Notes under the pieces: generated by a model
What the model was told of the DNA's origin: nothing
The model's database searches: none
Seen by the model: the letters and a program-made list of their open reading frames with translations, nothing else
Part shown: positions 8,587-16,539 of the stretch, one piece after another
Numbering within the stretch: position 1 is the stretch's first letter
Layout of the letters: every line of letters begins with the position of its first letter
Made by a program: the position numbers and the translations under genes
DNA from: Pseudomonadota bacterium
Lineage (GTDB): Bacteria; Pseudomonadota; Gammaproteobacteria; Xanthomonadales; Xanthomonadaceae
Reading direction: 5' to 3'
NCBI GenBank assembly: GCA_023419315.1
Contig: JAEZYE010000035.1
Location: forward strand, 1 to 61,474
DNA: 61,474 nucleotides

Positions 8587-9879
8587 CTACTTCAGCAGTT
8601 CCGATGCATCCAGCAGGATCACCGTGCGGTTGGCCAGGCGGGCGACGCCGCGGAACAGCGGATGGGTGATGCGGCACATGCGGGTGTTGTCCGGCGGCTC
8701 GATCTGCTGCTCGGTCAGGTTGGTCACGTCTTCCACGGCCGACACGCGCAGGCCGAGGATTTCACCCTGTTCCTCCAGCACGACGATGCGGGTCTGCGCA
8801 TCGCCCTCGATCGCGTTGCGGCCGAGGTAGATGCCCAGATCGATCACGGGCACGACCTGGCCGCGCAGGTTCATCACGCCGAGCATGTGGCTGGCCGCGC
8901 CGCGCAAGGGCAGCAGCGTGGCCGGCAGCACCACTTCCTGCACCTTCAGCAGTTCCAGCGCGTAATGCTGGTCATCGCAGCGCATGCGCAGCCAGCGGCT
9001 GGTGCGATCGGCGGCGCGGCGGCGATCGCCGGTCGGGGAATGCGCGCGTTCCTGTTCGTCCTGGACCTGCTTCTGCAGCAGGTCGTAGACGGGCTTGGCG
9101 TAGGCCGGAATCGGCGTGGCGGGCAGGGCCGGCGCGCGCGACACGGGTGCGGGCCGCACGGTGTCGGCGGCGGTTTCCTCCGCGACGGCGGCGGCGAAGG
9201 CCGGGCTCTGCGCCTGCGCGGGGAATTCCGCGTCGAATTCGGCCAGCAGATCGGCGGTCGTGTCGTTGGCGTGCGCCGTTTCGGCGTGCGCCTGTTGCGG
9301 GAACTCGGCGTCGAATTCGGCCAGCAGATCCGCAGTGGCGTCGATGACGTGCGCGGTCTCGGCCGGGGCCTGATCCGGGAACTCGGAGTCGAACTCGGCG
9401 AGCAGATCGGCGGTGGTGTCGATGACGTGCGCGGTGTCGGCCGGCGCCTGATCCGGGAATTCGGAATCGAACTCGGCGAGCAGATCCGCGGCGGTGTCGA
9501 TGACGTGCGCGGTGTCGCCCGGGGCGGGCTCGGGAGCGGGCGGGGCGACGGGCGCCTGATCGGGAAATTCTTCGTCGAACTCGGCCATGACGGCATTGAT
9601 CGGAGTAAGCGGTGCGGAACGCAGGGTGGCGGCGCCCAGCGACACGGAGGCGGCGACCGCTTCGGCCAGCGCCGACAACGCGCCGATGGCTTCGTCATGC
9701 GTGGTGACCGGGCGGATTTCGCGCGGACGCGGAGCGGGCTCCGGCTCCGCCGGGATGCGCGCCACGGCGGCGGGAGTTTCCGGCGCAACGACGGCCGCCC
9801 GCAGCGCAGGCGCGGGCGCGAAATCGCCGGCCAGCAGATCCTGCAGGTAGTCGTCGAGTGCGGCCGGAGCGGTACTCAT
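8587..9879 (-). CDS. parP: CheW-domain protein, ParP-like array-localisation factor
   Basis: Protein of 430 residues. The N-terminal ~270 residues are acidic, Ala/Pro-rich and low complexity, including four tandem 26-residue repeats (122-225). The C-terminal ~140 residues form a CheW-like domain (RMRCDDQHYALELLKVQEVV, MLGVMNLRGQVVPVIDLG, ILGLRVSAVEDV). In Vibrio and Pseudomonas this position beside a ParA-like ATPase holds ParP, which links polar ATPase ParC to chemosensory arrays; the same role is inferred here. The start overlaps the parC stop (ATGA). An adjacent general cheW is not in the window, so a plain CheW coupling role is also possible. Confidence 0.85.
   Translation of the reverse strand: MSTAPAALDDYLQDLLAGDFAPAPALRAAVVAPETPAAVARIPAEPEPAPRPREIRPVTTHDEAIGALSALAEAVAASVSLGAATLRSAPLTPINAVMAEFDEEFPDQAPVAPPAPEPAPGDTAHVIDTAADLLAEFDSEFPDQAPADTAHVIDTTADLLAEFDSEFPDQAPAETAHVIDATADLLAEFDAEFPQQAHAETAHANDTTADLLAEFDAEFPAQAQSPAFAAAVAEETAADTVRPAPVSRAPALPATPIPAYAKPVYDLLQKQVQDEQERAHSPTGDRRRAADRTSRWLRMRCDDQHYALELLKVQEVVLPATLLPLRGAASHMLGVMNLRGQVVPVIDLGIYLGRNAIEGDAQTRIVVLEEQGEILGLRVSAVEDVTNLTEQQIEPPDNTRMCRITHPLFRGVARLANRTVILLDASELLK
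9205..9516 (-). repeat. Four tandem 78-bp units encoding 26-residue repeats in the ParP-like protein
   Basis: Residues 122-147, 148-173, 174-199 and 200-225 are near-copies with the pattern (D/E)TAHVIDTTADLLAEFD then (S/A)EFP(D/Q/A)QA. A degenerate half unit (MAEFDEEFPDQAP) precedes them at residues 98-110. The two central units are almost identical in DNA, which suggests recent duplication. Confidence 0.9.
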
Positions 9880-10658
9880 GCGGCCTGCTCCAGCTGCTCG
9901 CGTTCGCTGGCGAGAATCCAGTCGAGCGCGCGGCGATACGCCGAGAGGCCGCGACCGGGATACTGCGCCGGGGGCGCGGCGTGCGTCATCGCTTCGATGT
10001 TGCAGATGCGCGTGTCGTTCGGGATGGCGTCTTCCCATACGCGCTCGCCGTACTGTTCCTGCATCTGCCGCAGCGTTTCGTTGCCGGTGCGCGTGCGCTT
10101 GTCGTGCAGCGTCGGCAGGATGGACACCGGCAGCGGACGCCGGCGCGAGCGTTCGATCATGTCGGTCGTGCGGCACATGCCGGCCAGGCCGTGCAGCGAA
10201 AGCGGTTCGGTCTGGGTCGGGATGACCACGCGATCGGCCGCGGCCAGCGCGTTGACCATCAGCAGGCCGAGCGTGGGCGGGCAATCGAACAGCACGTAGT
10301 CGAAGGCCTCGCCGCCGCGCGCCAGTGCGTTCGACAGCGCCAGGCCCAGGCCCGGCTGCGTCGCACTGCGGCGCTCCAGCGTGGCGAGCGCGGTCTGCGC
10401 GGCGATGAAGGAGAGGTTTTCGATCTCCGTGGTGCGGACCAGCGGGCCGAGGTCGGCGCCGTCGGGTTCGAACAGATCCAGCACGCCGGCCGGCGGCGGA
10501 TCCAGCGCCACGCCGAACGCGCGCGTGAGCGAGGAATGCGGATCCAGATCGATCAGCAGCACGCGTTCGCCGCGCAGCGCCAGGCCGCGCCCGAGCGCAA
10601 GGGTGGTGGTGGTCTTGCCGACCCCGCCTTTCTGGTTGGCGATTGCCCACACACGCAT
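9876..10658 (-). CDS. parC: ParA-family ATPase, ParC-like polar localisation protein
   Basis: Soluble 260-residue ParA/MinD-fold ATPase. The deviant Walker A NQKGGVGKTT is at residues 8-17, with DLDPHSS (switch I) and a YVLFDCPPTLGLL Walker B region. Placement between motD and the CheW-like gene is the arrangement known for ParC of Vibrio and the ParA-like gene in the Pseudomonas che cluster, which places chemotaxis arrays at the flagellated pole. It is distinct from fleN at 17.8 kb. The start overlaps the motD stop by one base; the end overlaps parP by four. Confidence 0.92.
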   Translation of the reverse strand: MRVWAIANQKGGVGKTTTTLALGRGLALRGERVLLIDLDPHSSLTRAFGVALDPPPAGVLDLFEPDGADLGPLVRTTEIENLSFIAAQTALATLERRSATQPGLGLALSNALARGGEAFDYVLFDCPPTLGLLMVNALAAADRVVIPTQTEPLSLHGLAGMCRTTDMIERSRRRPLPVSILPTLHDKRTRTGNETLRQMQEQYGERVWEDAIPNDTRICNIEAMTHAAPPAQYPGRGLSAYRRALDWILASEREQLEQAA

Positions 10659-11632
10659 CAGTTCAGTCCTCCATTCGCGGCCCGCGCCAACGCATCGGCC
10701 TCGGCGGCGGTCGCCGGGGTCAATGTTTCGGCATTGCCCAGGGGTGCATGCATATCCGGTGCCACTCCGGAGGCGATGGCCGGCAAGGCCTGTTCGCCGG
10801 TCTCGCTGCCGCCTTCACCGGCCAGGATCACCAGCAATACCCGGCGGTTGCTGTTGCGGCCCTCCTCGGTGGCGTTGTCGCCCATCGGCCGGTATTCGCC
10901 GTAGCCGATCATCGCCAGCCGCTCCGGCGGAATTCCGTCGCGCACGAACAGGTGCACGACGCTGGCCGCGCGGGCGGACGACAGTTCCCAGTTGGACGGG
11001 AACTGCGAGGTGCGGATCGGGCGGTTGTCGGTATAGCCCTCCACGCGGACGCCGTTCGGCACGTGCACCAGCACTTCGGCCAGCTTGGACACGGTGTCCT
11101 GCGCGCCGGGCTCCAGCGCGGCCGAACCGGTCGGGAACAGGATGTCGCTGTTGATCTGCACTTCCAGCCACAGCTGCTTGCGCCGGATCATCACCAGCTT
11201 GCTGTCCACCAGCGGCGCGAGCGCTTTCTCGATGTCATCGGCGATCTTGTCGAGCTGGCGCTCGGCGTTCTGCATGCCCTGCGCGTTGACGCTCATGTTC
11301 ATCTGCGAGGCCATGGCGGCCAGCAGGGTGACGTTGGGCGCGGGCGAGGGCGCCGAGGGACCCTGCTTGGCGCCGGACTTGATCGGCGAGGGCCGGTCGA
11401 AATCCGCGCCCTGCAACTGGTGGTTGCCGATCTGCACCGGATTGATCGTGCGTGGCGCACCGCCGAACGCGGCGGTCAGCGCGTCGGCCATCACCCGGTA
11501 CTTGCCTTCGTTGACGGTGGAAATGGCGTACATGACCACGAAGAACGCCAGCAGCAGCGTCATCAGATCGGCGTACGGAATCGCCCAGGCCTCGTGGTTG
11601 ACGTGTTCCTCGTGGGATTTCCTGCGCGCCAT
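10658..11632 (-). CDS. motD: Flagellar motor stator protein MotD (MotB family)
   Basis: MotB-family stator subunit of 324 residues. It has a short cytoplasmic basic N-terminus, then the single membrane helix with plug region PYADLMTLLLAFFVVMYA, in which Asp22 is the predicted proton-binding residue. A Pro/Ala linker and a C-terminal OmpA-like peptidoglycan-binding domain follow (VEGYTDNRPI, WELSSARAASVV). It pairs with the MotA-like MotC encoded 12 bp upstream. The MotC/MotD naming follows the Pseudomonas che-linked second stator. No MotA/MotB pair of the first type is in the window. Confidence 0.94.
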   Translation of the reverse strand: MARRKSHEEHVNHEAWAIPYADLMTLLLAFFVVMYAISTVNEGKYRVMADALTAAFGGAPRTINPVQIGNHQLQGADFDRPSPIKSGAKQGPSAPSPAPNVTLLAAMASQMNMSVNAQGMQNAERQLDKIADDIEKALAPLVDSKLVMIRRKQLWLEVQINSDILFPTGSAALEPGAQDTVSKLAEVLVHVPNGVRVEGYTDNRPIRTSQFPSNWELSSARAASVVHLFVRDGIPPERLAMIGYGEYRPMGDNATEEGRNSNRRVLLVILAGEGGSETGEQALPAIASGVAPDMHAPLGNAETLTPATAAEADALARAANGGLN

Positions 11633-11644
11633 GCGGTCGTACCG

Positions 11645-12385
11645 TCAGTGCAGGAAGCCGGCCAGCCGCGACTCGATGTTGCGCGGGTTCTCGCCCTGGG
11701 CGATGGCGATCAGGCCTTCGATGATCATCTCGCGCTCGCGGCTGCGACCGCCGATCACGCTCTTGAGTTTGCTGGCGATGGGCAGGAAGAACAGGTTGGC
11801 CGAGGCGATGCCGTAGATGGTCGCGGTGAACGCGGCGGCGATGCCGTGCCCGAGCTTGGAAGGATCGGCCAGGTTCTTCATCACCGCGATCAGGCCGAAC
11901 ACGGCGCCGATGATGCCCAGCGTCGGCGCATAGACGCCCATTGCTTCGAACACTTTCGCCGCGGCGGTGTCCTGGTGTTCCTGGCTGGTGAGATCGATCT
12001 CCAGCATGTGCCGGATGGCTTCGGGTTCCAGCCCATCGACCAGCATCTGCAGGCCTTTTTTCAGGAACGGATCCTGCTGATCGGCGACCAGCGGCTCCAG
12101 GCCCAGCAGGCCCTGCTTGCGGGCGATGTTGCTCCAGTCGACGATTTGCCCGACCAGCGCCTGTTGTTCGTTGGTCGGCGGCCGGATGACCCAGCGCGCA
12201 ATCGACAGCGCCCGCTTGAACACGGGCGGCGGCGTGTGCACGAGGATGGCCGCGACCGTCCCGAGGATGACGATCACGAATGCCGCCGACGACCACAGCG
12301 AAGAAACGCCAGCGCCCTTGAGGATGCTGCCGCCCACCAGGGCGACCAACGCCAACAGGAGGCCGATGAGGCTGAAGATATCCAT
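11645..12385 (-). CDS. motC: Flagellar motor stator protein MotC (MotA family)
   Basis: MotA-family channel subunit of 246 residues with four predicted membrane helices: near 3-21 (SLIGLLLALVALVGGSILKG), 31-49, and a pair near 145-200 around MGVYAPTLGIIGAVFGLIAVM. The conserved cytoplasmic loop (DWSNIARKQGLLGLE...FLKKGLQMLVDG) carries the charged residues that contact FliG. MDIFSLIG matches where family members begin, so the start at 12385 is well supported even though no Shine-Dalgarno is present and a sigma-28 -10 element ends only 8 bp upstream (see the promoter entry). It begins the motC-motD-parC-parP unit. Confidence 0.95.
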   Translation of the reverse strand: MDIFSLIGLLLALVALVGGSILKGAGVSSLWSSAAFVIVILGTVAAILVHTPPPVFKRALSIARWVIRPPTNEQQALVGQIVDWSNIARKQGLLGLEPLVADQQDPFLKKGLQMLVDGLEPEAIRHMLEIDLTSQEHQDTAAAKVFEAMGVYAPTLGIIGAVFGLIAVMKNLADPSKLGHGIAAAFTATIYGIASANLFFLPIASKLKSVIGGRSREREMIIEGLIAIAQGENPRNIESRLAGFLH

Positions 12386-12393
12386 GTTCAGGA

Positions 12394-12420
12394 ATATCGG
12401 CGGGGAGGGGGAGGACTTGA
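12394..12420 (-). promoter_or_regulatory. Sigma-28 promoter immediately abutting motC
   Basis: Minus strand: TCAAGTCC (12420-12413), 11-bp spacer, GCCGATAT (12401-12394). This is one of the closest matches to the FliA consensus in the window. The last base of the -10 element is 8 bp from the A of the motC ATG, so the expected transcription start leaves only a few leader nucleotides. Confidence 0.8.
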
Positions 12421-12662
12421 ATGGGGGAGGAGGAAGTGGGATCGCGGTCGCGGTGTGGGGGGGCGTGGTGGGGGCGCGGTTGGGCGCGCGGGGCATGGTG
12501 GGGTGTCGTGTCGTGGCGAGTTCGTAGGGTGTAATGAGTGCGGCGCATTGCGCCGTTCTTGGCGGGTTCGTTGGGGAGCAGCTGAAGCTCAGAGCCCAGG
12601 AGCCAGGAGCCAGGAGCAACAGCAACAGCGACAGCAACAGCGACAGCAACAGCAAGAGCCAA

Positions 12663-12877
12663 GAGCTTTCGCGCTTTGCGCGAGTTCCTTTTGTCTTGTC
12701 AAAAGGAACCAAAACCGTGTGCGCCCGACAGTCGCCGGAGCTTCGCTCCGGTGCCCTGCGCTTCTCGCCGTCCGGGGCACGGCGCCAAACTCGCTACGCT
12801 CAGACAGGGGCGCCTCTACGACCCCGGCCGTCTGCGATGCTCGGCTCCCTTTAGGGCGCTGGAAGGGCAAGAGCGAA
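12663..12877 (+). repeat. Interspersed repeat core, copy A (215 bp)
   Basis: Begins GAGCTTTCGCGCTTTGCGCG and ends in AAGGGCAAGAGCGAA. Hairpins inside: TCGCGC/GCGCGA; TTCCTTTTG/CAAAAGGAA with a 6-nt loop; CCGGAGC/GCTCCGG at 12735-12751; GGCGCC...GGCGCC. Nearly identical to copy B. Confidence 0.92.
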
Positions 12878-12942
12878 AGCAACAGCAACGGCCAAGCAAC
12901 AGCAACAGCCAGAGCCAGAGCCGGAGCCAAAGCCAAAGCCAA

Positions 12943-13158
12943 GAGCTTTCGCGCTTTGCGCGAGTTCCTTTTGTCTTGTCAAAAGGAACCAAAACCGTGG
13001 GCGCCCGACAGTCGCCGGAGCTTCGCTCCGGTGCCCTGCGCTTCTCGCCGTCCGGGGCACGGCGCCCAAACTCGCTGCGCTCAGACAGGGGCGCCTCTAC
13101 GACCCCGGCCGTCTGCGAAGCTCGGCTCCCTTTAGGGCGCTGGAAGGGCAAGAGCGAA
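12943..13158 (+). repeat. Interspersed repeat core, copy B (216 bp)
   Basis: Tandem neighbour of copy A in the same direction, separated by 65 bp of array. Differs from A at only a few bases, including one extra C in GGCGCCCAAACTCGC. CCGGAGC hairpin at 13015-13031. Confidence 0.92.
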
Positions 13159-13325
13159 GGCGACAGCAACAGCCAAGCACCAGCAACAGCCAAGCACCAG
13201 CAACAGCCAAGCAACAGCCAGCAACAGCAACGGCCAAGCAAGAGCAACGGCCAAGCAAGAGCAGCAGCCAAAGCCAAAGCCGAAGCCGAAGCCAAAGCCA
13301 AAGCCAAAGCCAAGCCAAGCCAAGG
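13159..13325 (+). repeat. Degenerate hexanucleotide array
   Basis: About 165 bp of CAACAG/CAAGCA units grading into CCAAAG and CCGAAG units. The array has no conserved unit-spacer layout, so it is not a CRISPR. Arrays of the same flavour flank every core copy in the window. Confidence 0.85.
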
Positions 13326-13553
13326 CGCGGGTTTTGGCCTTCGGCCTCACCCGTTTGGAGCGACGGCAATCGTGGTGTGCTTGCGCCGTTGGGGAGAGCA
13401 ACCGCGTAGTGCGCAATAAGCGCAGCGCATTGCACCTTTCAATGAAGTCTCCTGTGCACCCGACGCCTGGAACAAAGGCGCGCTTGCGCATGTTCTTTTG
13501 AGGCGGGCTCGCAACCCAGGATAACCACGCAACGCTGGAAACGAGGTAGAAGC

Positions 13554-14171
13554 GGTGCAATGCGCTGCGCTTATTTCACCCTGCGAATGCTACGAATGCC
13601 GCAGTGCCTGAGAGGCCATCAAGAGCGCGGTCCATCAAAGCCTCCGCTGTTGCCCGCTCAGCGGATGAGGCCAGAGGCCAAAATCCGTGCTCTTCCGCTC
13701 TTCCGCTCTTCCGCTCTTCCGCTTTTCGGCTTTTCGGCCTTTGACTCTCAGGCGCCGTAAAGCGAGCCGAGCATCGCAGACGGCCGGGGCCGCAGAGGCG
13801 CCCGTGTCTGAGCGTAGCGAGTTTGGGCGCCGTGCCCCGGTCGGCGAGAAGCGCAGGGGCCCGGAGCGGCATCGCCGCTCCGGCGAGTGTCCCGGCGCCG
13901 GCGGTTTTGGTTCCTTTTGACAAGACAAAAGGAACTCGCGCAAAGCGCGAAAGCTTTTGGCTTTGGCTTTGGCTTTGGCTCTTTGCTTTGGTTTGGCCCT
14001 TGCTCCGGGCTCTGGATCCTGGGCTTCGGCCGCCGCCGGATATCGCCGTCGATAACGGTGCAATGCGCTTCGCTTACTGCACCCTACGAACTGCACCCTA
14101 CGAGTTTCAGCTCGACGGTCGCCCACACAGCGCCGTCAAAAAGCGGTGCAATGCACTTCGCTTGTTGCACC
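13554..14171 (-). repeat. Composite interspersed repeat, locus 1b (inverted copy)
   Basis: Same modules as locus 1a but reversed: palindrome 13554-13580, GGCC module 13655-13691 (reverse), TTCCGCTC array to about 13735, core C 13741-13954 (reverse), TTTGGC array to about 14000, palindromes at 14057-14088 and 14145-14171. It ends about 40 bp from the cheA stop codon. Between 13437 and 13553, and between 13581 and 13654, I see no gene. Confidence 0.8.
13741..13954 (-). repeat. Interspersed repeat core, copy C (inverted)
   Basis: Reverse-oriented core. Its central hairpin (13861-13883) has a perfect 10-bp stem, CCGGAGCGGC/GCCGCTCCGG, longer than in copies A and B. Confidence 0.9.
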
Positions 14172-14208
14172 CAGCGAGCCAGCAGACCGCGGTCCCCGCC
14201 CACCCACC

Positions 14209-15840
14209 TCAAGCCGCTTCGCGCAACCCATCCACATCCAGAATCAACGCCATGCGTCCATCGCCAATCAGCGTCGCGCCGGCATAACCGCGCAGGCCGC
14301 GCACCGCCTTGGGCAACGGTTTGATGACCACTTCTTCGCGTCCGCGGACCTGATCGACGATCAGTCCGAAGCGTTGATCGCCCATCTGCAGGACGACGAT
14401 GGTCAGCAACGGCGAAGCGAGTGATTCGGTGCCCAGCCACTTGCGCAGATCGACCAGCGGCAGCGTGCTCGATTGGCGATCCAGCACGGCCTGGCCATCG
14501 AACCAGCGCACCTTCTTGAAGGGGGCGTGCAGCACTTCCATCACGCGCGCCAGCGGCAGGGCGTATACCGGGTCGCCGGCCTGCACCAGCAGGGTCGGCA
14601 GGATCGCCAGGGTGAGCGGCACGCGGATCAGGAAGCGGCTGCCGCGTCCGAGTTGCGAGTGGATCTGGATCTGGCCGCTGAGTTCGCGGATGCGCGATTG
14701 CACCACGTCCATGCCGACGCCGCGGCCGGAGATGTCGGTGATGACGGCCTTGGTCGAGAAGCCCGGCATGAATACCAGGTGCAGGCATTCGTCGTGCGAC
14801 AGGCGCGCGGCGGCTTCCGGATCCAGCAGGCCTTTTTCCAGCGCCTTGTCGCGCAGGCGTTCGGGATCGATGCCGGCGCCGTCGTCGCGGATTTCGATGG
14901 TGACGTAATCGCCTTCCTGCTGCGCCGACAGGCGGACCTGGCCGCTGCGTGGCTTGCCGGAGGCTTCACGCAGGTCGGGCAGTTCGATGCCGTGGTCGAT
15001 CGCGTTGCGGACCAGGTGCACGAGCGGATCGGCCAGCGCTTCGACCAGGTTGCGATCCAGTTCGGTGTCGGCGCCGATGAGTTCGAGATCGACTTCCTTG
15101 TTCAAGGAACGCGCCACGTCGCGCGCCACCTTGGGGAAGCGCGAGAACACCTTGCCGACCGGTTGCATGCGCGTGCGCATGACGGCGTTCTGCAGGCGCG
15201 CGGTGGCGATGTCGAGGCTGCTGACGGCGCGGTCGAGTTCTTCGTCGCGCAGGCGCGTGCGCAGCGTCTTCAGGCGGTTGCGCGAGAGCACCAGTTCGCC
15301 GACGAGGTTGACGATCGCATCCAGTCGCTTGGTGTCGACGCGGATGGTGTGTTCGGCTTCGCTCGCACGCGGGGCGGGCTTGGCGGCATGCGCCGGATCC
15401 TGTGCGGCCGGCGCCGCGGCGGGTCTGGCCGGCGTCGCGGCGGTCTTGGCCGGACGCGGCGCGCCGCTGACGTCGAACTGCGCGATCAGTTCCGGCGGTG
15501 CATGCGGCGGTTCGGCGTTGCTGCCCACCGCGTCCAGCATCTGCTGCAGCCAGTCGAGTGATTGCTGTGCGGCGTCGAAATGATCGGCTTCCAGCGTCGC
15601 CTTGCCGGCGCGCACCAGGCCGAGCGCTTCTTCAGCGGCGTGGCACAGGTTGACCATCGGCGTGATGCCGAGGAATCCCGCGCCGCCTTTCAGCGTGTGG
15701 AATCCACGGAATACCGCGTTGAGCTGGTCCTTGTCGTTGGCGTCCTGTTCCAGCGTCACCAGCTGTTCGCCCAGGCGGTCCAGGATTTCCTGCGCCTCGA
15801 TGAGGAAGTCGGCGGCGATTTCAGGGGTGACGGCGGCCAT
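14209..15840 (-). CDS. cheA: Chemotaxis histidine kinase CheA (flagellar che operon), P2 domain absent
   Basis: CheA of 543 residues. P1/Hpt has His48 in GFHTLKGGAGFLG. Residues ~110-170 are an Ala/Pro-rich linker with no recognisable P2 CheY-binding domain. P3 starts at HTIRVDTKRLDAIVNLVGE. The P4 kinase has N-box LVHLVRNAIDHGIE, DDGAGID and GRGVGMDVV. P5 CheW-like domain forms the C-terminus. It lies 75 bp after cheZ in the cheY-cheZ-cheA unit and is the probable kinase for the CheY at 16.5 kb. A composite repeat begins ~40 bp beyond its stop and separates it from motC. Confidence 0.95.
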   Translation of the reverse strand: MAAVTPEIAADFLIEAQEILDRLGEQLVTLEQDANDKDQLNAVFRGFHTLKGGAGFLGITPMVNLCHAAEEALGLVRAGKATLEADHFDAAQQSLDWLQQMLDAVGSNAEPPHAPPELIAQFDVSGAPRPAKTAATPARPAAAPAAQDPAHAAKPAPRASEAEHTIRVDTKRLDAIVNLVGELVLSRNRLKTLRTRLRDEELDRAVSSLDIATARLQNAVMRTRMQPVGKVFSRFPKVARDVARSLNKEVDLELIGADTELDRNLVEALADPLVHLVRNAIDHGIELPDLREASGKPRSGQVRLSAQQEGDYVTIEIRDDGAGIDPERLRDKALEKGLLDPEAAARLSHDECLHLVFMPGFSTKAVITDISGRGVGMDVVQSRIRELSGQIQIHSQLGRGSRFLIRVPLTLAILPTLLVQAGDPVYALPLARVMEVLHAPFKKVRWFDGQAVLDRQSSTLPLVDLRKWLGTESLASPLLTIVVLQMGDQRFGLIVDQVRGREEVVIKPLPKAVRGLRGYAGATLIGDGRMALILDVDGLREAA

Positions 15841-15915
15841 GGGCGGACTGCTTATCGAAAAAGTGAAGGGACGGTATGCGTGGCGGCATCGAAGGGGCGG
15901 CGGATGCGTTCCCGA

Positions 15916-16539
15916 TCAGAGGCCCAGCCCCGACAGAAGATCGTCGGCGTCGTCCTGCGAGAACGCGTTCTTGTCCAGGCCCGCCACGGCGGGGCCGGCG
16001 AGGCCTTCCTGCTCCTTCTTTTCTGGCGGTGGCAGGCCGAGTGCGCCGAAGCCTTCGTGCACGCGGCGCACGATGCCGGCGACGCGGCGGATGATCTGGC
16101 CGGTCAGGTCCTGGTAGCTCTGCGCCAGCGCCAGTTCCGACAGGTTGGCGCGGATCTGATCGATCAGCTGTGCCTGTTCGCTCGACACCTGCGTGGACTT
16201 CAGCTGATCGGCCAGGCTGCGGCATTGCTCGGCCAGATCGAGGGTCTTGTGGCTGGCCTGTTCGGTCATCGCCACGACGTGATCCAGGCGCGAGCAGGCA
16301 TCGTCCAGTTCGCCGGACGACGCGCCGTGCGCGGGCGGGAGTTCGCCCAACGTCTGCGCCAGTTCGCGGGCAAGGCGGCCCAGTCCCGCCATCATCGGTT
16401 GCGTGCGCCAGGCGGCGATTGTGTCCAGTTCGCGGCGCCAGCCGGCTTCGTCGCCGTCTTCCAGCGAGGCCAGTGCGCTCTGCAGTTTTTCCGCGAGCGC
16501 GGCGCGTGCGCCGGCGGCGTCGAGCACGGCGCCGCCCAT
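15916..16539 (-). CDS. cheZ: CheY-P phosphatase CheZ
   Basis: All-helical protein of 207 residues. The long hairpin contains the catalytic-site signature AQSYQDLTGQIIRRV, where the Gln in QDLTGQ is expected to orient water for CheY-P hydrolysis. The extreme C-terminus (DDADDLLSGLGL) is the short amphipathic CheY-binding helix joined by a flexible linker. It overlaps the cheY stop by one base (TGATG), so the two are translationally coupled. Presence of CheZ implies the conventional gammaproteobacterial adaptation/termination scheme for the main pathway. Confidence 0.95.
   Translation of the reverse strand: MGGAVLDAAGARAALAEKLQSALASLEDGDEAGWRRELDTIAAWRTQPMMAGLGRLARELAQTLGELPPAHGASSGELDDACSRLDHVVAMTEQASHKTLDLAEQCRSLADQLKSTQVSSEQAQLIDQIRANLSELALAQSYQDLTGQIIRRVAGIVRRVHEGFGALGLPPPEKKEQEGLAGPAVAGLDKNAFSQDDADDLLSGLGL

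Larger units (their letters stand above)
12528..13436 (+). repeat. Composite interspersed repeat, locus 1a (two core copies)
   Basis: Non-coding mosaic upstream of motC. In order: imperfect palindrome 12528-12554; GGGGAGCAGCTG module 12571-12587; hexamer-type array of CAACAG/CGACAG/CAAGAG units to 12662; core A 12663-12877; array; core B 12943-13158; long array of CAACAG, CAAGCA and CCAAAG units 13159-13325; GGCC module 13326-13366 (GGCCTTCGGCC hairpin); palindrome 13408-13436. Open frames exist across it on both strands only because the units lack stops; they are Gln/Ala- or Leu-rich and show no protein signature. Confidence 0.85.

Noticed and set aside
13159..13325. CRISPR-like array
   Set aside because: Units are 6 bp and degenerate, with no spacers of constant length and no cas genes.
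12676..13419. Long open frames through the repeats, giving Gln/Ala/Lys-rich or Leu/Trp-rich proteins
   Set aside because: They exist in several frames and both strands because the hexamer units lack stops. They have no ribosome-binding site, and the core parts read differently in each frame across copies. Treated as non-coding repeat.
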